A stretch of 64,000 nt of DNA from Pseudoscleropodium purum (Eukaryota > Streptophyta > Bryopsida > Hypnales > Brachytheciaceae): assembly GCA_963969395.1 (NCBI GenBank), contig OZ017803.1:10354001-10418000 (forward strand). Direction: 5' to 3'. Positions 10,775 to 22,590 of the stretch are shown in pieces. The notes below the pieces were generated by a model. That model was not told where the DNA came from and ran no database searches. It was given only the letters and a program-made list of their open reading frames with translations. Both the position numbers and the translations under genes were made by a program. Within the stretch, counting starts at the first letter, position 1. Every line of letters begins with the position of its first letter.

Positions 10775-11035
10775 CAGGGTTGACACAACGTCCGGACGCG
10801 GACGTTGTGTCCGCAACATCTGTTGACATTCGCGGACGCCGTCCGCCCCGCCCGCCTTGTCTGCCCCCGCCCGTCCGCCTGTCTGTCCGCCCCGTCCATC
10901 CGCCTCGTCCGTCCGCGTCCATCCGCCCGTCCGCCCATCCGCCTTCCGACGGCGGGAGGGACGCTGCGTCCGGACGTCCGGACGTCCGGAAAACGGACGC
11001 TATTTTGGGGCGGACGTTGAGATTCGTCAACCCTG
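10775..11035. mobile_element. GC-rich hAT-type MITE, complete
   Basis: The termini are CAGGGTTGAC (10775) and GTCAACCCTG (ending 11035). Perfect 8-bp duplications GTTGAAGG lie at 10767-10774 and 11036-11043. It is 261 bp and lacks the central ATTACGGCCGTCCGATC segment that other copies have. It lies only 20 bp from the preceding copy, in the same orientation, with its own separate duplication. Confidence 0.95.
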
Positions 11036-12407
11036 GTTGAAGGAAAGAAGAGAGTTATTATATACTCTCTCAAGACTTGGAGTACCCTCCAAGTCAAGCC
11101 TTATCCTCCCTAAGGTAACCTTATCATTCAAGATTTTCAATCTAATCCTTTTAATTTTGATTTTTACATTGGATCTAATTTCTAATTTTTGGAAAAATTC
11201 TCCAAATGGCAAAAAGATTGTGCCAATGGCTTCAGAATTCCATTTTTAGTACTTAAAACCCTCAATCCCTTCTTAAACCTCAAAAACCTCAAGAATCTTA
11301 GTGGTGACTAAAAACTCAAAATAGGTAAAAACCTAAATTTTGGAATTTTCACTTTTTGACAAAAGTAACTAGCCTAGGCTCTTAGGTAGGTTCAAGGGAG
11401 TTGAAAAAAACCCTATGTTTGTTTTATTCCAATGTTGTGTGCTCCCAATATGCCAGTCAACTCCGCACTTGATCCTTGAATTTGCTGGTTTCAGAGGATC
11501 TTGTTAATTTTGGCATCTTTCGCTATCAGAATGTCACAAAACTTTTTGGAGCGCTTTATAAACATAAAAGAAGTTATACCAATTTTTAGTGAGATTTTAC
11601 TGCATTCATGGTAATTTCCACAATTTTACTATGCCGGATTTTGGCGATTGACTACTTGGAAAAAAATTTAGGATGATAAAAAAAAACTGAGACTTTTGGG
11701 AGAACCTCTCATGGAATTCCTCAAGAATTGTGAAAGTTTACAATTTTACCTTGCCTCCATGAAAAAAGAGTACAAATCTTGCTACTTCCTCTAATTTTTG
11801 GTGAAATAGGGAATCTTCCACAAAAAGAGGAATCTTGGCGAAGTGATGGCTCCGTTGGACTCCTAGCATGACTCCCGCTGCAAATCTTTGTACTTAGGTC
11901 ATAGATGCCCTTCAATGCTCCAATTTGAGTTTCTTCACCTATAGGCCAACAATTGGAGTTTTTATTGTTTCGTCGATGGAATGGGGAAACTAAAATCCAT
12001 CGCAGGAAATCTATATTTGAATTCTCATAAGAGTCCCTTAGAGTGAGCAATTTTAGCCAGTTTGAGTCTCATTGCACGGGTAGGTGTAGATAATCGGGCA
12101 ATTTCTACTAAATAAACTTACTATGTACAAAAGGTGGATTTCTACCCTATCTACATGCAGGTTCATGTTGTATATATATATAAAACTAGGCGTAAAGTGA
12201 CTAGGGGGCGTATTAATATGTGCAATACAATTTTTGGTCCAACATGCGTTTCCGGTCTTTTCACACCTAAAACCATACTTAAAGCTATAGGAAATTTAAA
12301 AAATAAAGACTGAGTCCTAACTGACAAAACTGAGACTCACACTCTCTAAACTCTTCCTCGTACAAGCTCTCTCTCCTAAAATTGCAAGCTCTCTCTTTTG
12401 TGTAAGC

Positions 12408-12861
12408 CAAGGTTGACAGGACGTCCGGACGCGGACGCTGTGTCCGCAGCGTCCGCTGACATTCGCGGTCCCGGCGGACGTAGCGTCCACCTGTCCCCCG
12501 TCCGCCCCATCCGCCTCGTCCGCCCATCCGTCCGCCCGATTACGACCGTCCGATCGACATGCGGACTGATCTGGTCCGCACGATCTGGGCGTCCGCCTCG
12601 GGTGGTCGGGCCGTCCGCCCCATCCGCCTCGTCCGCCCGTCCGTCCGCCCGATTACGACCGTCCGATCGACATGCGGATTGATCTGGTCCGCATGATCTA
12701 GGCGTCCGCCTCGGGTGGTCAGGCCGTCCGCCCTGTCCGCCCCACCCCGCCCGTCCGCTTTCCGACAGCGGTCGGGACGCTGTGTCCACTAGCGTCCGTG
12801 CGTCCGGACGTCCGGAAAACAGACGCTATTTTGGGGCGGACATTGAGATTCGTCAACCCTG
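12408..12861. mobile_element. GC-rich hAT-type MITE with internal tandem duplication
   Basis: The termini are CAAGGTTGAC (12408) and GTCAACCCTG (ending 12861). Perfect 8-bp duplications GTGTAAGC lie at 12400-12407 and 12862-12869. At 454 bp it is about 160 bp longer than typical copies. Part of the excess is a direct internal duplication of the ATTACGACCGTCCGATC-bearing segment, starting at 12539 and again at 12652 (period 113). Confidence 0.94.
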
Positions 12862-12869
12862 GTGTAAGC

Positions 12870-14119
12870 TCTCACTCAATTGGCTTCTCAACGGAAAAAA
12901 TTGAGGATCCTGATGACCTACAGAATGTTGGGAGGAAGTTTGGCAATAGGAGAAAGAGGGAGAGCACCTCCACTCAATGTGCCGCCTTTTGTAATAGAGT
13001 CTCTAACAGGCGTCAAAGTGATTTGACCCCAAGCTACGGGGGTCATCATTTCTCAGTGTAGAATTAACCCTCACTTTGGGGGGGGGATAATTAGTAAATT
13101 AAACTTCAATTCAAATTAGTAGGGGAATAAGTGGTTGGTGTACTTAAATCTACACTCCTTAAGCATCGGAAGGTTTAGGGTTCAGTGTTCAATATCATAA
13201 CTACTCCTTATTGAATCATTTCCTTGCTTGGATTGGAATTGATGAGGGGTTTGGTTTATAAGTATGGGTTTTAAAAACAAAAAAACTAATAAAATTTCCT
13301 TAGGTGGTACTTTTTAAATAAAGTATTTTACAAAGGTACAAGGTCTATAGAGCCTAGTGGCATACAAAGTAGAATAATTGTGTGCCTTATATTTTATTTC
13401 ATTTTATTTTAACATGGGCACCTTCAATTTTGAAAACAAAACTACACAGGTATTTATTTACAATTCAAAGCACACTTGGGCTTGCCCCCATTTTGTCATT
13501 ATTGATGCACATCATTGTAATTCTTTCAAGAAACTAAATAATCATATACTAGTTCAAATTAAATAAGAAATTTTTTTATGAAAGTGAGAAATCACTAAAG
13601 GATTCAAAATTTTGCAATTAAGGAATTCATGGCAAATTTTCCAAGAAAAAAAAATATCTTTTGGAGATTTTTTTGGGACACTAAACTTTTTTGAACAAGA
13701 GCCCTATTTGTAAATTAACAAAGTTCTATAATTTGCATCATAGGCTATGATATGGGCCTCTAATAACGATAGAGTACATCACTATAGACTAATTATAGAC
13801 CATCATATTCTATGATATAGTCTTCTAATAATGACATAATACATCATCATTTAAAATTATAAATGTCGACTAAATAAAAAAAACGTTATAATTGGATCTT
13901 AAATATAAAAACTTAAGATAGGCTTGGATACTTGCAATTTTAGGATTTCAATTATATATAATACATCATAGTATATGCCCTAAATCACTAAATGATGGAA
14001 GTGACCTCTAAATTCTAAAAAACATCATTACCAAATATATTGTAATTATTATTATAAGAGATCACGAACACAAATAGTTACATGAATCCTTTTTGACTCC
14101 AACTATATATTAACTATGA
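12870..14119. other. AT-rich intergenic stretch
   Basis: I see no gene or bounded repeat. A G run lies at 13078-13086. About 13725-13860 holds two similar segments (CTATGATATGGGCCTCTAATAAC and CTATGATATAGTCTTCTAATAA) about 75 bp apart, a weak local duplication. Confidence 0.45.
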
Positions 14120-14127
14120 AACATATC

Positions 14128-14420
14128 CAGGGTTGACACGACGTCCGGACACGGATGTTGTGTCCGCAGCGTCCGCTGACATTCGCGGTCCCAGCAGATG
14201 CAGCGTCCGCCCTGTCCGCCCATCCGTTCGCCTGTCCGTCCGCCTGATTACGGCCGTCCGATCGACGCGCGAATTGATCTGGTCCGCACGATCTGGACGT
14301 CCGCCCCGCCCGTCCACTTTCCAACAGCGGTCGGGACGCTGTGTCCGCTAGCGTCCGTGCATCCGGACATCTAGAAAACGGACGCTATTTTGGGGCGGAC
14401 GTTGAGATTTGTCAACCCTG
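14128..14420. mobile_element. GC-rich hAT-type MITE, complete
   Basis: The termini are CAGGGTTGAC (14128) and GTCAACCCTG (ending 14420). Perfect 8-bp duplications AACATATC lie at 14120-14127 and 14421-14428. It is 293 bp, close to the family norm. Confidence 0.95.
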
Positions 14421-14428
14421 AACATATC

Positions 14429-17400
14429 GTTCACATATACCTAAATTCATTTAATGAATTCCAATGTCACCTCTTATAATTATATGAAGGACATACGAAT
14501 ATAACAAAACTATTTTTTTGCAAGGAGAAATTGACATTATTCAATACCTTCCTTTCATTATAAGGAAAAAAAACTAGAGTACCAATGTCCAATGAAAGGC
14601 AAAATTAATACTAAAATTTCAAACAAAAAAACTGGAATGAAAGAAATTGGAAAGCCCAAACCACCCAAACTTGTAAACTCTCAAAGTCCTCAACTTACTG
14701 TCTTACTCCTTGAAGCCACCTTAACCTTAATAAATTCCTTTGAGCTCCAAGAAATAGGAAATAAATAATAAATTCATATTAAATAACATTGAGCTTAAAT
14801 AAATGGACAAGAAAATGTTGTAAACTATCTGGAGGCTTAAGTCTAAGAAATTGGGAAGGAAAATAACTTAGAACTCAGTATGTTCAACTCAAAAAAATGG
14901 GATGGATGAAAAATAGTCAACCACATTAAATTAAAAAAATCTAGGAAGAAATTGTTTATTAAAATATTACAACCATTGGAATAATTATTGCGGTGTAGAA
15001 GGGTCATCTTAATTCCATCATCTTCAAAATTTGGAATTACTATCATTTATTTAGTGAGTTTAATTAGTTGATTAATTATTCACAATATGTGTTTGGATGA
15101 TTGAAATAATTGATTTACTAAACCCTAAATTCTTTATACTAAATCAGAGACCCTGTATATTTATACTAAATCCTAAATTCTATATATTTATATTGTCTGG
15201 GGTTTTAAGCATTTACTAAATCAATATCATTTTCAACGATGTTAACACAAAAAAGAATGTATTAATACATAAATTATGACATTATGGATACAATTAAAAC
15301 AAGTATTAATTATTTAATTGTATACATAAACATAAATTAATTTGTACATAATTAATTGTAACTACAATATATTGTATACATGAACATAAATTATATATAC
15401 ACAGAACATATGAATTATAAATATAATATTAACATAAAGTATATATATAATTAGATAATACAATTCATTAATGTATAGAATTAATACTTGTTTATATTAT
15501 TTTTTCAACTTATCTGTTATTATTGTATCTTGAGCCCTAAACCCTAAACTTTAAACCTTCCCTTTTTGTTGTAATTTTGGAGCAAATTACTTTTGCTTTA
15601 AGTCCATGTTACTTTAAAAAATAAGTGAACTGAAGTTACATGTTTATTAAAAGGAAAGAAAGGATTTTAAGTGTTTAAAAATATATTGAAAGAAGTATTT
15701 TATACCTTTTCCATTCATGCTTTTATGAATAGGTATATATTTGTTTTTATATATGCTTATAATTTATTTTGTTGATCTATCAATAATTAATGACTTATTT
15801 TATGAGTTTTTTTAATTTATTTTGGACATCTACTTTAATAGGTGCTAATTATTATTATATAAGTAACTAAGAGGGAATTAATACATTAGGCTAAACCTGA
15901 AACTCAAAACTCCAAATCTTGCCACTTGGTGGTTAAAAAATGTTTTATCAAAAGTTTTATTAGTGGTGTTATGGACTTTGGAATGATATTAGTATGGCTT
16001 GTAAAGAACTTTGACACCCCTATTATATGCATCTTATATATTTTATTTTATAGATATAAATATATGTATATGTATATTCAATCATTTGGTTATTTGGATT
16101 GCTTCCAAAATCTCTAAGCGCACCTCACAAATGGTTAATAAAAAATACCATTTATGATATATGTATTTTTTTCTACATATATATTATTTTTTTCATGATA
16201 TTTTCATGATATTTTTTCCATGATTCTTTCATGATATTTTCATGATTCTTTTTTCATGATATTTCCTCTATAATATATTAATAAATGCCCTTCACTTATA
16301 AAAAATTTCATGATTATTAATATTAATACAATTATTAATTTAACAATCAAAAACTTCTACTGAATGGTAATTATGGATCACATTTGATAATTACAATTAG
16401 GCTAATTAACCAACCCAATAAGCACAAACTGGGAAAGTAAGTGCTTAAGTGCCTAAATCCTAAACCAACCCCAAACCTCTAAACGTTGAACCCTAAACCT
16501 TGAAGTATGACCGATCACATTGTAATTATATAGTAATAAATTGACTGCAATAACGAAAATGGAAATGCAAGTTGAAATGTTAATGGTTGGATCCTGAATC
16601 CAAGAAATGTCGAGATGTTTTGAAGAACGGACAATGGATCGAATCAATGAATGCATGATATTAGGAAAAATCTCATTTGGATTCGAATTCAAATGCTACA
16701 TGTACCCCCATCAGAGCATCGACCTAGCTCAAACTTTAAAGAGGTTAATTCACGTGCACATTCAAAACATTGAAAGCACAACAATCTAGAGATGCGGTCA
16801 ACATTCCCAAGCAAGATTGCATATGTAGATCCGGCCCTGCAATAGAAGCACATCCATGAAGATCCACATGAAAGTCCACATGTCAGATCTGTCCACCTTT
16901 GTCTAAACTTGGGCAAGAAAAAAAACCTTTGAATTTTGCCAAATTTAACCAATGTCTCCGACGAAGCATGCTATTTTTTTGCATACATGTGAAGGTCTGG
17001 AGCTGTAGCAGTGCTAGCACATGTGGTCGGAGGCAATTGGAGTTGTGTGTCATTGTCGACTTCCTTTGCAGGTATGAATTGTCTGAATTGGAAGGTGCCA
17101 AATTCTGTAGTGACTTTAGTTTGGGTTCTTCTTAGATTATTAACTATGTAGGTGAGCAATAGTAGTGTGGTTCAGTGTACTATTGCACACGGAGAAGAGG
17201 GTTACTTTTTGTAATTGACATCCAATTGGTCTTTGCTTCTTAAGTTTTGGGACCGCGGCAGAGACCTCTGTAAGTCGCGTAGTGTATATTTGGTAGTTAG
17301 TCATTTGTGAATGTCTTGTACAATGCTGAGCTACTACCAACTATAACCATTCCCATGCTTGTACAAAGTTTCCAAGAAAAAAACTTATTCTTCATGTAAG

Positions 17401-17690
17401 GCTATAGTGGTTGTTTCCGAGGTTATTCCCTTTAGTAGAAACCCAAGTAGATCATTGCGCCACAACTTGTCAGATGCAGTGGTGCAATGGTCTTCCACTT
17501 ATAGAGTATACGGCTGTATACTATAGATATTCATGCATTGTTAGTGTAGTGTTGTTTGGCAAATTCATCAAGAATTGTTTTGATGGCACAAATCTCGCAA
17601 GCGATCTATTGAGAATATTCTTGGTTCTTCTACTTAAAACACCCTCCTAAACCTGGATCCAAAGACCTATCAGTGTGAAGATGATCAAAA
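14429..17690. other. AT-rich intergenic DNA with small repeats
   Basis: I see no gene I can support. Telomere-like CCCTAAA words occur at 15123, 15534-15548 and 16491 as isolated short motifs. A TTTCATGATATT tandem lies at about 16188-16264. The segment 16600-17650 is less AT-rich and has open frames on both strands, but none resembles a known protein. Confidence 0.4.
16188..16264. repeat. TTTCATGAT tandem minisatellite
   Basis: TTTCATGATATT and TTTCATGATTC units recur six times in about 75 bp. Each contains the palindrome TCATGA. Confidence 0.75.
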
Positions 17691-17699
17691 AAAATTTTG

Positions 17700-18070
17700 A
17701 GAAATTTTATGTTGTCATCGGGTGCTCTCCCGATGGAGAGATCTTCTAGGCAAAACCATTAGGAGTTTTACCGATGCCATTACTGAGGAATACTTCTAAA
17801 CCATTATCGAAAAAACTCCTAATGCCATTGCTACATGAATATTGCATGACCTATATGGGGATTACTACCTATGGTTGTAATTCAAGTTCCCTTCGAACCT
17901 ACATCGGGAGTACTCCCAATGCCTTTACTTATTGAATGTTGCATTATCTAGGTCGGAAGTACTCCCAATGCCTTTACTTAATGAGTGCTACATTATCTAG
18001 ATCGAGAGGACTCCCGATGCCATCTTGTAGAGTTTGTATTTTTTTCCACAAAAGCAATCCCGATGGCGAA
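17700..18070. repeat. Degenerate tandem with CTCCCGATGCC/CTCCCAATGCC motif, left of the DUF7869 element
   Basis: ACTCCCAATGCC or TCCCGATGG-type words recur at about 17710, 17770, 17817, 17910, 17960, 18010 and 18059. Two units of about 55 bp near 17908-18020 are nearly identical (GTACTCCCAATGCCTTTACTTA... CATTATCTAG). The same word returns at about 22466 and 22574, after the pseudogene, so it may be a subterminal repeat of that element. Confidence 0.55.
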
Positions 18071-18483
18071 TCATTTCTTCATTTCTTTTCCAGCAGACAT
18101 TTATTCATGTGCAGTATTGCATCCAATTCTTTAGAAATGGCTATTCAAAGGCCGATCCTTTCACTTCATTTTTTATCAATGTTTTCTACTCTAACAGTGG
18201 TATAGTAGGTGTCTTCCTTCTCGTTTTTGTTGTCGCAAAAATGAAATGTAATCTTTTACGCTAATTTGCATTCTTATGGTAGACTTCTCAAATTTGCTTT
18301 CAAGTTCAGGTTTTCCTACCACATACTACCAAATGCCTCCTATAGGCAGTGGATTTGACACCATAAATTCTTGCTAAGTCCTTTCATGACACCATTACCC
18401 ATTTGTTGGCAAATCCACTGCAAAGGCAAACTCTCAAGAATCTTCTGCACAGAATGCATCTTTTAGTAATGGTAACGTAGTTA

Positions 18484-18776
18484 CAGGGTTGACGAATGTC
18501 AACGTCCGCCCCAAAATAGCATCCGTTTTCCGGACGTCCGGACGTCCGAACGCACGGACATTAGCGGACGTAGCGTCTCGACCGCCGTCGGAAAGCGGAC
18601 GGGCGGGTGGGGCGGACGGCCCGAGGCGGACGCCCAAATCGTGCGGACCAGATCAGTCAGCGCGTCGATCGGACGGCCGTAATCTGGCAGACGCTGCGTC
18701 CGCCGGGACGCGAATGTCAACGGACGCTGCGGACACAACGTCCACGTTCGGACATCCGGACGTCGTGTCAACCCTG
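18484..18776. mobile_element. GC-rich hAT-type MITE, complete
   Basis: The termini are CAGGGTTGAC (18484) and GTCAACCCTG (ending 18776). The flanking 8-mers are CGTAGTTA (18476-18483) and TGTAGTTA (18777-18784), 7 of 8 identical, so the insertion duplication is slightly decayed. It is 293 bp, in the same orientation as the 6994 copy. Confidence 0.92.
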
Positions 18777-19169
18777 TGTAGTTAGGCTTCACCTTCCAAA
18801 ATTTGGCGAAGTTGGAGTAGGGTCTATTGTGGAGGCTTGACTACAAGAGGAGTGGCTTGGTGTGCTAATCCCAATTGAACCCTCGATATTTGTTCTTCTA
18901 TGACCTTTATCGATAGTTCTTGAAGTTCAACATTCAAAGATCACTCCTTGCCAAAGAGGTGTTCGAATGCTATTGGATGCCCTAAACCGAACAGTGTTGT
19001 GGAGGGTCGTGAACATTGTCAAAGGAAGTGCGGATCTCTATGTAGACAGAAGTCCATTTATTTGGTAGGAAGATTGGACCGACCTAGAGGTTCATCAACT
19101 CGATTCCAAAGGTGTGCTTCTATCATCTAGGAAAATTAGTTGTTGGCAAGTAGACGATTATTTTTAGCA

Positions 19170-22100
19170 TTCTACCCTCAGTGAGGAACACATAGGTGGA
19201 AGAGCCCATCATGTTTTCATGGGTAATCAAGATGAAATTATGTCCCATGCTAAGTGGCTCCTTTTAGATTGTTGGTTTCTTGGTGGCCATTGTTTGAAGG
19301 ATACTATAGAGCACTTCACCGCCTTCCCTAATGCACAAGATCCCCTAGCCTATCTAGACAGAAGAAAGAAGGTGTCCTATCACTTCACTGTTTGTTGACC
19401 TTCTGTTTGTTACAAAGAGACACAATTTGAACAGAAAACTACGAACTCTAAAATTCAGAAGGTCAACTTTGAAAAGTGCTACCACCATAATTATTGCCAA
19501 TTTTTTTCCCAAGACAAGTCGTTGAAGATTAGGCAAAGATATTTCTTGAAGTCTTTTGAAGAGCGCCAAGAATATGGAATTGTTGTTGGTGGACAATTGC
19601 ATCGTATTGAGTGGACACAGAAGCAAAAATACATTACATTGGAAGGAGTGGAAGTTTGTGGTACAGCGTGGTACATTATTCACAAAATTCCGAAGTTGAA
19701 CTACTACAATTACATGCACAAGTACAAGGAAGGCGTTGTTTTTGCAACTCATGGAAACAAAAGTATTAAACGCCCTTGTTTGCAAACTATGCAGGTCACT
19801 AGTACTATGAAAGCCATCATTGACAACATTGCTAACTAAATGCCCCACCAAATGCAGGGCATTGGAAACAGGAGAGTGGACACACTAAAGTTCCTGCCTA
19901 ATGGGAACAATTGGAAGCGTATTCATGCGGACACTGATGAAGTAGTTTGATGAATCTACAATTATTTTTGCCTTTTTAATATCTTAATTTCCCGGACATA
20001 GAGTTTACCAAGAGATTTCCTGATAGGGTTCTCTATACAAAATGGACTTCATTTATCCTCTTTGCTGGAGTTCTTCCCTTTCTATGTTGGAGCAACATAG
20101 AAATTTATCCTTGTATCAAGACAAATCTCAATGTTTTTCTGCGAATTTACTTATCTTTAGTACTATTCTTGTGATTGTGATATCCGATGTTATCATTTTT
20201 ATATTTTCATTGCCATCAAGACTGACAATTTCCTCTTATCGTGACAAACCCTGATGTTTTTGGTGAGAAGTCAATTCTCTGCACTAATACTCTTGTGATT
20301 GTTGTATCTTGTTTTTTTATTTTCAAACTGTCACTACTATCAAGGTTGACATTTTCTTCTTATTGGGATTAATCCTGATGTTCTTTTGTGAAGTGACTTG
20401 TCTACTCTACTACTATTGTGATTGTTGTATCTGGTGTTTTTGTTCTCATACTATCACTAACATTGATGCTGACAATTTCTTTTGTGTATCGTGTAGTTGA
20501 ATGTAGACTATGGCCTTTCTACCGTCAGCCAATCCACCATTAGTAGAATAAAGAAAAAACACTTCAATAACGTCTCCATCAAGCCTATTGGAAGCTCGTT
20601 CGCAAAGTGTACCAAGTGCGATGAACTACAACAATTCATCCTAAAATCACCTAAAAGAGTTTGTGGAGTTTGTGAAATTTGTGAAGCATTGAACTTAACA
20701 TCTTAATCATTAAGCATTGTGCCGTCATCTGTATGCTTCTTAGCGTGAAGAGTCCAAAAAGAACCCTCACGAGATATTATGCATTATTCATGACAAGATG
20801 GATACAACAAAGACTGCTCTTCTAAGAATGCAAGTGACAACGAAGGACATACAAGGTTTGGGTCAGCTTCCCATAAGTGTCACTAGAATGGTGGCTCATG
20901 GTCATGGCGACAATGCATATGCCCATTATGGAGCAACATGTTGGCCAAGCAACTCCAACTTCACAATTTTATTGCTAGCTAGATTGTTTTGACGACTAGA
21001 AGGTCCACCAATTCAAGAGATAGGCGACTTCTTCCCCTATCCACTTGCAAATGCAATATTCGATGTGCTACTAAGAGGGAATCGAGGTGTACAAATGCCT
21101 TGAAATTGATTCCTAAAGAATCTAGATGTGGATCTCGCCCCCTTCTTAAGAATCTCTATTTACAGCTTGACAACTCTGCCAAAGATAACAAGAACCAATA
21201 TCTCATGGCATTCTTGTCTTTGCTTACTACATGAGGAGTCTTTAAGGAAATTCAGGTGGGTTTTCTACTAGTCGGACATATGCACAAGGACATTGATGCG
21301 TATTTCAGCCACCTCTCGAAGCCTTTAAAGAAGAAGAATACATTTGTTGTTGTGGATCTTATGAAGTCTTTCATGGAGTCGCAAGAATTGTCATTCATGC
21401 TAGAATTTGTCCAAGAGGTGGCAGATTTCAAGTTGTTTCTGAAGGGTTACTTGTATAGTGGCACAGTGAAACTAATAGATTTAGGGGAAATGCACCTCTT
21501 CCACTTCTATATAGATAGTGATGGAATCCCCATCATGAAGTATAAGAAGTCAGTACTTGATTCACAGTGGCTACCAACTGATACACTTTTACAATGCCTA
21601 TAGAAGAAAGACAACAGTGGTCGTCCGATGTTCCCTCGGGGTTGCCCTAAACCTGTTCCTTTGAAGCCTATGTGGGGCAATGAAGTTCCAAAAGCCACGG
21701 AAAATCAAGAGAAGGTAATGGAAGCAGCACGGAAAGTGACCTTGACCAAGGATTTCATTCTATTAGGAATTGAAAAGTATCTAGGGTATTAGAAAAATGG
21801 GATGTCCAAATGCGAGGGATTTGCGATTGCCTTTGCTCCATACATCAAGTACTAGAGAGGTATATTGTGTGAGCTGAAAGAGCCCCTTCTCGATTGTTCT
21901 TCAGAATTGGTTGAAGACTTCTGGCCTAAATTCGATTGGAAGGTGTACAAATCCTCTTGCTAGGGGTTGACAATCAATCCTATCAACATGATTCCTAAAG
22001 AAGAGGAATTGGAACCTTATTGCGGACCTGCAAATGAGGTGCCAAGGGAAAGCTTCAATCCTTGGGTTGATATCCACTTAGGTTCATGGATTCTACTTAG

Positions 22101-22230
22101 ACTTGAAGACCCTTCTATGTATACTATTTGGCAAGGAAGAGCACTGTTGGAGGTGTGCACTAACGTAGGGCATGAGAACAACAGGAAGTTCATGCTCCAA
22201 TATTAGAGACTAGACAACTCCAAAAGTATG
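19170..22230 (+). pseudogene. Decayed DUF7869-type transposon protein gene
   Basis: The N-terminal part (about 19520-19930) reads LEGVEVCGTAWYIIHKIPK, then a HGN motif and MPHQM, with a late stop. The central part after about 20497 has CTKCDELQ (paired cysteines) and MDTTKTALLRMQ. The core at about 21140-21450 reads LYLQLDNSAKDNKNQYLMAFLSLLTT, a stop, GVFKEIQVGFLLVGHMHKDIDAYFSHLSK. The D-N...GH-hK-DIDAYF pattern is the signature I associate with the DUF7869 domain, believed to be an RNase H-like transposase fold. The tail includes PKPVPLKPMWGNE (about 21645) and YEPYCGPA-like, FNPWVDI and GSWILLRLED (about 22015-22120). In-frame stops and frame changes throughout make it a pseudogene. Confidence 0.75.
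20090..20490 (+). repeat. Tandem repeat of about 130 bp x3 inside the DUF7869-like element
   Basis: The phrase CTTGTGATTGTTGTATCTTGT with CTATCA and GACAATTTCYTCTTAT appears three times (about 20100-20255, 20256-20375, 20376-20490). It separates two coding remnants and ends in a pyrimidine-rich GTGTATCGTGTAG acceptor-like site before 20494, so it is probably a decayed intron. Confidence 0.6.
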
Positions 22231-22454
22231 TTGGAGTTGAAGTACCGGAATTGTTAGTATGGAAAATGGGTTGTTGAGAACACATCTTCTACTTGGGTGG
22301 AGGCGAGTTGTGTTCTATATGCGAATTGATTCAGAAAAGTTAACCCAAAATCACATACTATTCCTAAGAAATGCAAAGAGGCTACCGAGGCAACTTTGAA
22401 TAGGTCAAACGAGGTGGATCCCTGATCAACTAACCTATCGTGGCCCAATACAGG

Positions 22455-22590
22455 CATTGGAATTTCTCCCAATGATTTCTTCTATTAGGCCTGGCAGTAG
22501 CACGGCGAGCGAGAGTTGTCTCAATGCTCTCTTGTATTTGACACAATAGCAGCACGATTGTTAGGATTATTCCCGATGCATTCTTTCGTT
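22455..22590. repeat. Right-hand cluster of TCCCAATG/TCCCGATGC motif
   Basis: The same short word as at 17.7-18.1 kb occurs as TCTCCCAATGATTTC (22465) and ATTCCCGATGCATTC (22570). It is a possible right subterminal region of the DUF7869-like element. No terminal inverted repeat was confirmed. Confidence 0.35.

Larger units (their letters stand above)
9180..12100. repeat. Long dispersed repeat, copy A (partner at about 43900-47350)
   Basis: Several landmarks occur in the same order in both places. They are a CTTTCAAGCAATGGATCTT word (9247 and about 43959); a TCTAAGCTTCGCCGTCCCAA region (9557 and about 45837); a CACCAAGATACCGTGAGAGG region (9891 and about 46028); an AAAAGTAACTAGCC word (11359 and 46683); and a GTGAGATTTTACTGCA region (11588 and 46899). 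Copies are strongly diverged and neither has an intact ORF. It is probably an old retroelement or other large transposon. Two GC-rich MITEs interrupt copy A. Confidence 0.7.

Noticed and set aside
10399..11097. 232-codon minus-strand open frame and several overlapping frames on both strands, rich in Arg, Gly, Pro
   Set aside because: It is the translation of two GC-rich MITEs. The lack of stops follows from GC content, and the same pattern appears at every MITE copy (6.6, 7.1, 8.5, 12.5, 14.2, 18.6 and 42.3 kb).
15534..15548. Telomere-like CCCTAAACCCTAAA
   Set aside because: Only two units, in an AT-rich context, with no array. Short telobox-like words are common in plants.
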